Below are positions 1 through 6,588 of a stretch of 8,761 nt of DNA, piece after piece (position 1 is the first letter of the stretch; the number at the start of each line of letters is the position of its first letter). Origin of the DNA: Piscirickettsiaceae bacterium. Its GTDB lineage: Bacteria > Pseudomonadota > Gammaproteobacteria > Thiomicrospirales > Thiomicrospiraceae. The DNA lies in NCBI GenBank assembly GCA_027019045.1, contig JALUXI010000222.1:1-8761 (forward strand). The letters run 5' to 3'. A model generated the notes under the pieces. The model made no database searches. It worked only from the letters and a program-made list of their open reading frames with translations, and was not told where the DNA came from. Made by a program: the position numbers and the translations under genes.

Positions 1-145
1 ACTTCTATATAATGTCTCCTGAATTCAACTCATAAGTGCATAATTTCTAATTAAGAACAGCGTCCCAATCATGGATACGAAGTCAAGTCATTAAAGTTCT
101 AGTTTATTTGAACAGCAGTTCCCTGGCATGCGATGTGTGTTGAGT

Positions 146-763
146 TTAAAAGTAAACTTGAATACCAATATCGATGGTATCGATATTGAGATCTTTTTGG
201 CTGACTAGGTGGGCGTATTCTAGATTGGCGGTCATAGGGGTTTGTCCGAGTCGAACCCTAGTGCCAAGACCGTAAGAGATATCCATGGAGCTTTTTTGGG
301 TTTCATAGAGTAAATTATTTTTGATAGTAATGATTTGGCTTTCGGTTTGGGTGATGCCTACGAGTCCATAGCTATCAAATCCTTTGATATTGAAGAAGCT
401 ATGTCGGATATAGCCTCCAAGAAAGCGGTTGATTTTTTGTTTTCCTCTATCTGTTCCGTAGGTGACGGTTTGTTCTGTGCCAAGTATCCCAATGCGTCCT
501 TCAATACTGGTTTCGGGGGTAATATGAGCACCAAGGTGGAGAAGGATTTGGCTGGTATTGGTACTGGAAACACCCGTTATGTTGTAACTGAATAGGCTAT
601 AGCTAATGCCATAGTAGTTGGTAAGAGATTTTTTTGACCAGCGGTTTTGAGGTAATGGAGAGGGTGATTTTTGGGTTACAGTAGGGTAGACTTCTATCAC
701 TTGCCCTGCATAGAGATAGTTAGATAGAGTCATGAGAATGAAGATGAAGAAAAGCCGTTTCAT
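146..763 (-). CDS. Putative small outer-membrane beta-barrel protein
   Basis: This 205-residue protein is not one I recognise by name. Residues 1-19 form a typical Sec signal peptide (MKR, a Phe/Ile/Leu-rich core, then an LYA-G cleavage site). The rest alternates polar and hydrophobic residues in about eight segments (roughly 50-62, 71-81, 84-94, 112-124, 130-145, 158-172, 177-188 and 194-205), separated by polar turns. It ends in Val-Tyr-Phe; a C-terminal aromatic residue is the usual signal for insertion by the BAM complex. Together these suggest an 8-stranded barrel of the OmpX/Ail/OmpA-barrel size class, placed in the outer membrane; function cannot be assigned. No good Shine-Dalgarno precedes the ATG, so expression may be weak or the start is unusual. 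It stands alone, divergent from tsaC. By eye the gene is more AT-rich than its neighbours, which may mean lineage-specific or transferred DNA; this was not computed. Confidence 0.75.
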   Translation of the reverse strand: MKRLFFIFILMTLSNYLYAGQVIEVYPTVTQKSPSPLPQNRWSKKSLTNYYGISYSLFSYNITGVSSTNTSQILLHLGAHITPETSIEGRIGILGTEQTVTYGTDRGKQKINRFLGGYIRHSFFNIKGFDSYGLVGITQTESQIITIKNNLLYETQKSSMDISYGLGTRVRLGQTPMTANLEYAHLVSQKDLNIDTIDIGIQVYF

Positions 764-839
764 GTTTCTGTCTTTTATTATTGGGAGTATGATGAGAGTG
801 AAAGCATTATTTATGCCAATGTGACAGTTATTTTGGGGT

Positions 840-900
840 TGATTAAATTCCTTGACTTGACCACCCTTAACGACCTTTTCAAGCTCAAGCGATTTAATCA
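840..900. repeat. 61-nt interrupted inverted repeat in divergent intergenic region
   Basis: Between the barrel gene and tsaC, the arm TGATTAAAT (840-848) is complementary to ATTTAATCA (892-900). Inside it, two tandem CTTGA copies (851-855, 856-860) pair with two TCAAG copies (885-889, 879-883), with C884 bulged. That gives 19 Watson-Crick pairs plus one T-G wobble (849-891), around an 18-nt loop (861-878). No T-run follows on either strand, so it does not look like an intrinsic terminator. It could be an operator for one or both divergent genes, a structured leader of the tsaC transcript, or a remnant repeat element. Confidence 0.6.
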
Positions 901-939
901 GTACTTCCTTATTAGGGTGTGATTTGTGGGAGAGGATGA

Positions 940-1491
940 GTGTGTGAGATTTTGCAGGCAGTTAAAGCGTTACAACAAGATGCAATCATTGCTTATCCTA
1001 CTGAAGGTGTTTTTGGATTAGGATGTAATCCCTTATCTGAAACGGCAGTGTTAAAATTGTTGAGGTTGAAACAGCGACCTGTAGAGAAGGGGTTGATTTT
1101 GGTAGCAAGTACGCTAGAGCAGGTATTTGATTATATTAGTTGGTCTGAGATTTCGTCAAAAACTCAACACATGATGAACCGTCAATGGCCTGGACCCGTG
1201 ACTTGGGTGGTGCCTGTGACTGAGCAGGTGCCTGCTTGGGTGACAGGCGGGCGAGAGACGGTAGCGATTCGCGTCTCAGCTCATCCTGTGGTGCAATCTT
1301 TGTGCGAGGCATTTGAAGGGGCTTTGGTCTCGACCAGTGCAAATCCAATGGGCAGTCCTCCAGCAGAAAACTGTTTGCAGTGTAGAGCTTATTTTGGTGA
1401 AGCAGTGGATGCGTGTATTGATGCTCCGCTAGGTCAGCTTAAACATCCTACCCCGATTTTTGATGCCCTCAGTGGTCAACAGTTACGATAA
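940..1491 (+). CDS. tsaC: Threonylcarbamoyl-AMP synthase TsaC (YrdC family)
   Basis: TsaC makes L-threonylcarbamoyl-AMP from threonine, bicarbonate and ATP, the first step of the universal tRNA t6A37 modification (ANN-decoding tRNAs), in the cytoplasm. The 183-residue product is close to the 190 residues of E. coli TsaC, the short bacterial type without the extra Sua5 domain. Visible family motifs are AYPTEGVFGLGC (18-29), KQRPVEKGLIL (44-54), WPGPVTWV (83-90), VAIRVSAHP (108-116) and STSAN (131-135). The usual I-R-D near the C-terminus reads I-F-D (173-175). The start is a GTG directly after an in-frame TGA (937-939), preceded by GGGAG at 928-932, so no upstream start in this frame is possible; the ATG at 936 is in another frame and stops at once. 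It is first in a cluster with hemF, hslR and the SNF2 gene. No convincing sigma70 promoter was found upstream. Confidence 0.95.
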   Translation: MCEILQAVKALQQDAIIAYPTEGVFGLGCNPLSETAVLKLLRLKQRPVEKGLILVASTLEQVFDYISWSEISSKTQHMMNRQWPGPVTWVVPVTEQVPAWVTGGRETVAIRVSAHPVVQSLCEAFEGALVSTSANPMGSPPAENCLQCRAYFGEAVDACIDAPLGQLKHPTPIFDALSGQQLR

Positions 1492-1495
1492 GGAG
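1490..1495 (+). promoter_or_regulatory. hemF Shine-Dalgarno overlapping the tsaC stop codon
   Basis: AAGGAG at 1490-1495, six bases before the ATG at 1502, fixes the hemF start there rather than at the in-frame TTG/ATG codons around 1460-1465. It overlaps the TAA of tsaC (1489-1491), so translation of the two genes is likely coupled. Confidence 0.85.
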
Positions 1496-1501
1496 AAAGT
1501 G

Positions 1502-2449
1502 ATGTCAGAAGTGAATATTGAAGCGGTTAAACGCTATCTTTTAGGATTACAACAGGATATTTGTCAGCAATTGGCCACTGAGGATGGTCAGGATTTTATT
1601 ATCGATGCTTGGGAAAGAGCGCCTGATCAGGGGGAAATGGGACTGACAGGCGGTGGGATTAGCCGTGTGTTGGAAGGCGGAGAGGTGATTGAGAAGGGGG
1701 GGGTGAACTTCTCGCATGTTAAAGGAGAAACGCTGCCAGCCTCTGCCACGGCACACCGCCCAGAGTTGGCGGGGCGTTCTTTTCAGGCATTGGGGGTATC
1801 GTTGGTCATTCACCCTCGTAATCCTTATGCCCCAACCAGTCATGCCAATGTGCGACTGTTTATTGCAGAAAAGGAGGGGGAAGATCCTGTTTGGTGGTTT
1901 GGTGGCGGGTTTGATTTAACACCTTATTATCCATTTGATGATGATGTGCTGTTCTGGCATTTGGAAGCGAAGGCGGCGTGTGAGCCTTTTGGTGAAGAGA
2001 TTTATCCCAAATATAAGCAGTGGTGCGATGAGTATTTTTATCTCAAGCACCGTAAAGAGACGCGTGGAGTCGGTGGACTCTTTTTTGATGATTTGAATGA
2101 ACAGACGCACGGCTGGGATTTTGATCGCTGTTTTGCCTTTATGCAGTCGGTCGGGGATCACTATATCCAGGCGTACCGTCCGATTTTAGGGCGACGGAAA
2201 GATACGCCCTATGGCGAACGACAGCGAGACTTTCAGCTCTATCGTCGTGGGCGTTATGCAGAATTTAATTTGGCCTTTGACCGTGGCACCATCTTTGGTT
2301 TGCAGACAGGTGGGCGGACTGAGTCGATTTTAATGTCGATGCCACCGATTGCCACTTGGAAATATAACTACCATCCTGAACCAGGGACAGAAGAAGCAAT
2401 ACTGTATGAGTATCTAAAACCTCGTGACTGGTTGGCGGAGTTGGCTTAA
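1502..2449 (+). CDS. hemF: Oxygen-dependent coproporphyrinogen III oxidase
   Basis: HemF oxidatively decarboxylates coproporphyrinogen III to protoporphyrinogen IX using O2, a late step of haem synthesis, in the cytoplasm as a homodimer. The 315-residue protein is slightly longer than E. coli HemF (299), partly from a small insert near 41-50 and a longer N-terminus. It has the family signature NFSHVKGE (69-76), the HPRNPYAPTSHANVR segment (104-118), WWFGGGFDLTPYY (131-143), YLKHRKETRGVGGLFFDD (180-197) and GLQTGGRTESILMSMPP (266-282). By alignment to E. coli, His104, His114, His153 and His183 match the metal/active-site histidines, with His114 as the catalytic one. Ten bases separate it from tsaC and three from hslR. 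Its O2 dependence implies an organism that respires oxygen at least part of the time; whether an oxygen-independent HemN exists elsewhere cannot be seen here. Confidence 0.97.
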   Translation: MSEVNIEAVKRYLLGLQQDICQQLATEDGQDFIIDAWERAPDQGEMGLTGGGISRVLEGGEVIEKGGVNFSHVKGETLPASATAHRPELAGRSFQALGVSLVIHPRNPYAPTSHANVRLFIAEKEGEDPVWWFGGGFDLTPYYPFDDDVLFWHLEAKAACEPFGEEIYPKYKQWCDEYFYLKHRKETRGVGGLFFDDLNEQTHGWDFDRCFAFMQSVGDHYIQAYRPILGRRKDTPYGERQRDFQLYRRGRYAEFNLAFDRGTIFGLQTGGRTESILMSMPPIATWKYNYHPEPGTEEAILYEYLKPRDWLAELA

Positions 2450-2452
2450 GCG

Positions 2453-2818
2453 ATGGATGCGGTTCGACTGGATAAATGGTTGTGGGCAGCACGGTTTTTT
2501 AAAACCCGTGGCGTGGCGACTGAGGCGATAAAAGGCGGCAAGGTGAGCTTAAATGGTCAGAAACCCAAGCCGTCAAAAACCGTTAAAGTTGGCGATGTAT
2601 TGGAGGTGACGCAAGCGCATCGTAAAGTCAGCATCACCGTGTTGGCTCTGTCCGACCGTAGAGGCAATGCAGAAACAGCAGAGCAGCTATACCGTTTGGA
2701 TGAAGAGCAGCTTAATCAAAGAAAGCCCAGTCCCGAGATGGCCTTGGCAGGCTATCGTGAAAAGGGCAAAGGGCGCCCAACTAAACGAGAACGCCGTCAG
2801 TTAGAGAGATATTTTTAG
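2453..2818 (+). CDS. hslR: Hsp15-type S4 domain ribosome-associated protein
   Basis: Hsp15 binds free 50S subunits that carry a peptidyl-tRNA after premature dissociation and helps recycle them; in E. coli it is heat-shock induced. The 121-residue protein (E. coli 133) opens with the S4 RNA-binding domain at about residues 4-62: RLDKWLWAARFFKTR (5-19), then GGKVSLNGQKPKPSK and the VGDVLEV strand. A highly basic tail follows (about 103-120, with KRERR), as in E. coli Hsp15. The ATG lies three bases after the hemF TAA. The only purine-rich site, GGAG at 2437-2440, is 12 bases away and inside hemF, so translation probably depends on coupling from hemF. No heat-shock promoter was recognised. Other S4 proteins such as YlxH- or RqcH-partner types are less likely given the LDKWLWAARF match. 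Confidence 0.9.
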   Translation: MDAVRLDKWLWAARFFKTRGVATEAIKGGKVSLNGQKPKPSKTVKVGDVLEVTQAHRKVSITVLALSDRRGNAETAEQLYRLDEEQLNQRKPSPEMALAGYREKGKGRPTKRERRQLERYF

Positions 2819-2827
2819 GTTTTAACT

Positions 2828-5800
2828 ATGACTATGATGGATACAAATTTTCTACCCAAGGTTTCAGAGGATGTGCTGAAGCATTTTTTTAATGCGCTCT
2901 ATTTTAAGCGAGGTCAGCAGCTTTATTTAAAGGGGGCATCTAAAATTGATCATGTGTTGCCTATTTCGGATGAAATGGTTCTTGTAGCGGCACGCACTAA
3001 GGGAACAATTGAAAATGAATACGATCAAGATTTGGTGATCGAGATAGAACATCAACAAGTTGTGGGCGTGAGAGGAGGGTGTAGTTGTCCAGTAGGGGAA
3101 AACTGTAAACATGTGATTTCGGCTTGTTTAACCCTGTTTAAGGGCGTGGATGAGTCGTCTCATAAGTCGTTTGATCGGTTCTATTTGCAGGGGGCGTTAG
3201 AGAGAGTATATCGATTATTGCCAGAGGTGTATACGGAAAATCAACCGCATTATGACCATCTTTTTGTCTTATCGTCTGATAAAGTGGAGGCGGACCCGCT
3301 GGGGGTTGTTCACAATATTAGTTATCATGATTTTAAAGTGATAGAACGGGGCTTGACTCAAAGAGGACGAGAGCGCAAGCCTAAAGTCATTCAACCTTAC
3401 CTATTTGAAAGGCATGCTTTCCATCACCATGAGGCTTTGCCGCAAAACGCTTTTTTGGGTGAAAATGTAGAGATGTTGGCTCCTTACGGTAGTCGGGGCT
3501 TGTTGGCGGTTCAATACAAATTTCTCGCATTGAAAAACTTGATTGACTTTAAGCGGTTTTATATTGATAGTCATACGACACCTGCTCAATGGTTAAATGA
3601 ACCTGTTTCAGTGCCTTTAGAAGTCAACTTAGAGGCTGAACGCCCTTTTTATTGTCAGATTCCAGAGGGATGTCTGCTGCTGATGACCCAACCTGCATTG
3701 TTGGTGGATGTGGAGCAGAATTGTGTGAGGCAGGCGAACTTGCCTGTGATTGCGCCTGTTTTTTCGGAGGCAATACGCTTTGAAAGCAACCATCTTGATA
3801 TGGTTGATGGGTTTTACCAAGTGCTCAAAGAGGCACAGCAGCTTTTACCGCAAACGCCATCAATTGCCTTGCCGAACATCCAAGCACTAGAGATGGAAAC
3901 GATCGCACCTGAACCTGTTGCGGTGATAGAACAATTCCATCATACAAACCATCAATTCCAGTTAGGGTTTCAATATGATCAGTGGATTGTTGAGGGAGGG
4001 AGTGAATCGCCATTTAGGGCGGTGGACAGAGAGGGGCATCGCTTTTTGGTGCATACTGATACGGAGAAAGAGGCTGCATTGTTGGCTCAATTACCCAGTT
4101 ATTTGCATCGTTTAGCGATGCATTCTGGGAGCCAAATTTGGGGGCTATCCAATTTTGTTGAATCCAATCCCGCACAATGGTATCAGTTTATCTATGAGGT
4201 GGTCCCTAAGTTGCAAGCACAGGGGTGGATTGTGCGGTTGGATGAAGCCGATTATCCAGAACCTATGGTGGTGGATAAAATTGAGCTGGAGGCTAGAACA
4301 GTCAATCAGGGCGCGGTGATTGATTTTAAAGCTAAACAGGGGGGTAAAAGTTTGCCTGCGATGGAGGCGTTGACCCAAATTATTGAGCAGTATGATCCAG
4401 CGAATCTGCCTGAAAAAATTTTTGTATCTGACCCCGTTAGTGAATCGGTTATGCTGTTTGAACGGGAGCAGGTGCAGCCCATTTTGGAGACTTTATTGCA
4501 GTTGGGGATGCGAGAAGCTTCTGATAAACACTTAAGGGTTGAACCCTTTGAAGCTCACCTGATTACAGGGCTTGATAATCAAAAGATTCAGTGGAAGGGG
4601 AGTAAAGCTGTTTTAAAGCTGGCAAACAAGCTTAAAGATTTTAAAGGTATTCAGGCGGTTAAGCCCCCCAAATCGTTTAAAGCCACCCTGAGGGATTATC
4701 AGCAGTATGGCTTAAATTGGCTGAATTTTCTTTATGAACACCAGTTTAATGGTATTTTGGCTGATGATATGGGGCTAGGTAAAACGCTCCAAACACTCTG
4801 TTGGTTGTTGTTACTCAAACAGCAAAAACGCTTAAAAAGTCCAGCATTGATAGTTGTTCCCACCTCCTTGATTGGGAACTGGCGAAGTGAGGCTGCTAAG
4901 TTTGCACCTGATTTAAAGCTGTTGGTGTTGCAAGGAAAAGAGAGATTTTCTCTCTTTGAGCAGATTCCGCAAGTAGATGTGGTGCTGACAAGTTATCCAC
5001 TCATTGCCAAAGATCGAGAAACCTTAGCCAAACAACCTTTTCATGTACTGATTTTGGATGAAGCTCAAAAGATAAAAAACCCTAAAACCAAGCTTTATCA
5101 AGCGTTGCAGGATTTGCAGAGTGAGCATCGGCTCTGTTTGTCGGGGACACCGATAGAAAATCATTTAGGCGAACTTTGGTCATTGTTTAACTTTCTTATG
5201 CCTGGCTTTTTGGGCAATCTGCCGCAATTTAAAAAGCGGTATCAAACACCCATTGAGAAGCAGCATGATGTGAGTGTGCAAGCTGCGCTGAATCAACGCA
5301 TTGCGCCTTTTATTTTGCGGCGTACCAAGTCGGAGGTGGTCACCGAGCTACCTGACAAAACTGAGATTATCAAGGTGACAGAATTTGACTCTGCGCAGGC
5401 GAAGCTCTATGAAGGGGTTCGCTTAACGATGGAGAAAAAAGTGCGTGAAGCGGTGGCTAAAAAAGGGCTGAATCAGTCACAAATTATGATTCTCGATGCC
5501 TTGCTCAAATTAAGACAAGTGTGTTGTGATCCGAGCTTGGTTAAGCTGGATACCGCGAAAAAGGTGAAATCTTCTGCCAAAATGGAGCTGTTGATGGAGT
5601 TGCTTCCCGAATTGATTGAGGCGGGACATAAAATTATCCTCTTTTCACAATTTGCGAGCATGCTGAAAATCATCGGTGAGACACTTGAGCAGCATAAGAT
5701 ACGCTACAGTAAGCTGACAGGACAGACGCGTCATCGAGAAGAGGTGATTAACCAATTTAAAAATGGCGAGGTGGATGTTTTTTTGATCAGTTTAAAAGCG

Positions 5801-6088
5801 GGCGGGGTAGGTCTTAATTTGACTGAAGCAGATACCATTATTCATTATGACCCATGGTGGAATCCAGCGGTTGAAGAGCAAGCCACAGATCGAGCTTATC
5901 GGATAGGTCAAGACAAAGAGGTGTTTGTGTATAAACTCATTGTCGCCAATACCATCGAAGAGAAAATTTTGCAGCTGCAGGAACAGAAAAAATCTTTACA
6001 ACAACAGATTTTAAAATCTGATGAAGCTGGCAAGCTGGAGAAGTTAACAGGAGAGGCACTGCTCAATCTTTTAACAGAGCCGAGTTAA
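2828..6088 (+). CDS. SWIM zinc-finger Swi2/Snf2 family DEAD-box helicase-like ATPase
   Basis: This 1086-residue protein has an N-terminal SWIM zinc finger (CxCx5CxH at Cys85, Cys87, Cys93, His95), a long middle region (about 110-610) resembling the bacterial SNF2-associated segment, and a complete two-lobe Snf2 motor (about 615-1060). Motor motifs are DDMGLGKT (646-653, Walker A), VVPTSLIGNW (Ia, 676-685), DEAQ (744-747, Walker B), LSGTP (III, 771-775), ILFSQF (IV, 937-942), LKAGGVGLNLT (V, 989-999) and QATDRAYRIGQ (VI, 1018-1028). All key ATPase residues are intact. Such proteins are ATP-driven translocases on double-stranded DNA; RapA, a relative, recycles RNA polymerase, but the role of the SWIM-bearing bacterial type is poorly defined. 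A coiled-coil-like, Gln/Lys-rich tail follows (about 1042-1080). The start ATG is nine bases after hslR, with a weak AGG at 2817-2819; ATGs at 2834 and 2837 are alternatives. It ends convergently, overlapping the next gene by four bases. Confidence 0.92.
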   Translation: MTMMDTNFLPKVSEDVLKHFFNALYFKRGQQLYLKGASKIDHVLPISDEMVLVAARTKGTIENEYDQDLVIEIEHQQVVGVRGGCSCPVGENCKHVISACLTLFKGVDESSHKSFDRFYLQGALERVYRLLPEVYTENQPHYDHLFVLSSDKVEADPLGVVHNISYHDFKVIERGLTQRGRERKPKVIQPYLFERHAFHHHEALPQNAFLGENVEMLAPYGSRGLLAVQYKFLALKNLIDFKRFYIDSHTTPAQWLNEPVSVPLEVNLEAERPFYCQIPEGCLLLMTQPALLVDVEQNCVRQANLPVIAPVFSEAIRFESNHLDMVDGFYQVLKEAQQLLPQTPSIALPNIQALEMETIAPEPVAVIEQFHHTNHQFQLGFQYDQWIVEGGSESPFRAVDREGHRFLVHTDTEKEAALLAQLPSYLHRLAMHSGSQIWGLSNFVESNPAQWYQFIYEVVPKLQAQGWIVRLDEADYPEPMVVDKIELEARTVNQGAVIDFKAKQGGKSLPAMEALTQIIEQYDPANLPEKIFVSDPVSESVMLFEREQVQPILETLLQLGMREASDKHLRVEPFEAHLITGLDNQKIQWKGSKAVLKLANKLKDFKGIQAVKPPKSFKATLRDYQQYGLNWLNFLYEHQFNGILADDMGLGKTLQTLCWLLLLKQQKRLKSPALIVVPTSLIGNWRSEAAKFAPDLKLLVLQGKERFSLFEQIPQVDVVLTSYPLIAKDRETLAKQPFHVLILDEAQKIKNPKTKLYQALQDLQSEHRLCLSGTPIENHLGELWSLFNFLMPGFLGNLPQFKKRYQTPIEKQHDVSVQAALNQRIAPFILRRTKSEVVTELPDKTEIIKVTEFDSAQAKLYEGVRLTMEKKVREAVAKKGLNQSQIMILDALLKLRQVCCDPSLVKLDTAKKVKSSAKMELLMELLPELIEAGHKIILFSQFASMLKIIGETLEQHKIRYSKLTGQTRHREEVINQFKNGEVDVFLISLKAGGVGLNLTEADTIIHYDPWWNPAVEEQATDRAYRIGQDKEVFVYKLIVANTIEEKILQLQEQKKSLQQQILKSDEAGKLEKLTGEALLNLLTEPS

Positions 6089-6438
6089 GGGTTTGTTTTA
6101 TCCGTGCTAGCTTGTTCAAAGGATTCTTTGAGTAAGCATTGCCGCAAAATCTCATCGATCTCTTCAGTTTGGCGGTAGCCTTCAAATAGAATTTTGCCGT
6201 TTAAGGTCATGGCAGGTGTTTTGCCAATGCCTGCTTCGACTATTTTCATGAGATCAGAGATCTTATGAATCTTTAATCGAGCGGGGAGTTGACGGCTACC
6301 GCATTTCAGTCGGCGACCGAGCTTTTCTAATTCCAATGCATCTCCATAGAGTGTCACTTCTAAAAGTGGCAGTGCATCATCTTCAGCATTGATGATTTCA
6401 TTTTCGGTCAATGGACCGCATACAGATTCAGTCATCAT
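6085..6438 (-). CDS. Thioredoxin-fold (thioredoxin_3-like) protein lacking the CxxC motif
   Basis: The 117-residue protein resembles the small glutaredoxin-like/thioredoxin_3 family across its second half: ISDLMKIVEAGIGKTPAMTLNGKILFEGYR (60-89), including the cis-Pro motif Thr74-Pro75-Ala76 and the NGK beta-hairpin, then a final helix TEEIDEIL. The first strand LLEVTLYG (25-32) is followed by Asp-Ala-Leu-Glu (33-36), where the redox family has Cys-x-x-Cys, so the classical active site appears absent. Cysteines at 7, 46 and 101 are not arranged as CxxC. It is therefore unlikely to be an ordinary disulfide reductase; a structural, binding or single-cysteine role is inferred only. The start could be the ATG at 6436-6438 or the next one at 6433-6435; GGGG at 6444-6447 serves either. 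It lies downstream of prk on the same strand but behind a strong terminator, and converges on the SNF2 gene. Confidence 0.7.
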   Translation of the reverse strand: MMTESVCGPLTENEIINAEDDALPLLEVTLYGDALELEKLGRRLKCGSRQLPARLKIHKISDLMKIVEAGIGKTPAMTLNGKILFEGYRQTEEIDEILRQCLLKESFEQASTDKTNP

Positions 6439-6472
6439 GATTTCCCCAAAAGTATGATTGACGATTATTTAT

Positions 6473-6501
6473 AAAAAAGCCAGCATCATGCTGGCTTTTT
6501 T
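6473..6501. terminator. Bidirectional Rho-independent terminator
   Basis: A perfect 13-bp stem (A6 then GCCAGCA at 6473-6485, TGCTGGC then T6 at 6489-6501) closes a three-base loop. The A-run on one arm and T-run on the other make it a good terminator in both directions. On the minus strand it ends prk transcripts. On the plus strand it is the first clear stop for transcripts leaving the SNF2 gene, which would first cross the thioredoxin-like gene in antisense. It also sits only 34 bases upstream of that gene's start codon. Confidence 0.9.
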
Positions 6502-6529
6502 GGGATGAAGTTGTATCCAAACTGTAACG

Positions 6530-6584
6530 GCTCAGATGGCTCCTGAAATTGACGAATTTCAGGGGTGAGCTGAGTCGTGACTCA
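6530..6584. repeat. Clustered inverted repeats downstream of prk
   Basis: Just past the prk stop there are two adjacent palindromic structures. CCTGAAATT (6542-6550) pairs perfectly with AATTTCAGG (6555-6563) around GACG, and is flanked by GCTCA (6530-6534) that can pair with TGAGC (6566-6570). Next to it TGAGTC (6571-6576) and GACTCA (6579-6584) form a near-perfect 14-bp palindrome ending five bases from the prk stop codon. There is no T-run, so these look like mRNA 3'-end structure or a protein-binding site rather than a second terminator. Confidence 0.6.
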
Positions 6585-6588
6585 AAAC

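Noticed and set aside
8..13. TATAAT on the plus strand as a promoter -10
   Set aside because: The -35 region would be at or beyond the window edge and no plus-strand gene follows within range, so it cannot be supported.
335..595. Plus-strand open frame of 86 codons inside the barrel gene
   Set aside because: It is antisense to a better-supported minus-strand gene with a signal peptide and barrel pattern, and its product shows no recognisable domain.
81..861. Shared ACTTGAC-type sequence on both sides of the barrel gene (near 81-90 and 851-861) as terminal inverted repeats of a mobile element
   Set aside because: The match is only about 8 bases, no transposase or target duplication is visible, and the right-hand copy is explained by the local hairpin.
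852..862. TTGACTTGACC as a tsaC promoter -35
   Set aside because: No acceptable -10 lies 16-18 bases downstream of either TTGAC copy; the sequence belongs to the inverted repeat.
1460..1501. Upstream in-frame starts extending hemF by 14 residues into tsaC
   Set aside because: The ATG at 1502 has a strong Shine-Dalgarno at ideal spacing, and the extension matches nothing in HemF proteins.
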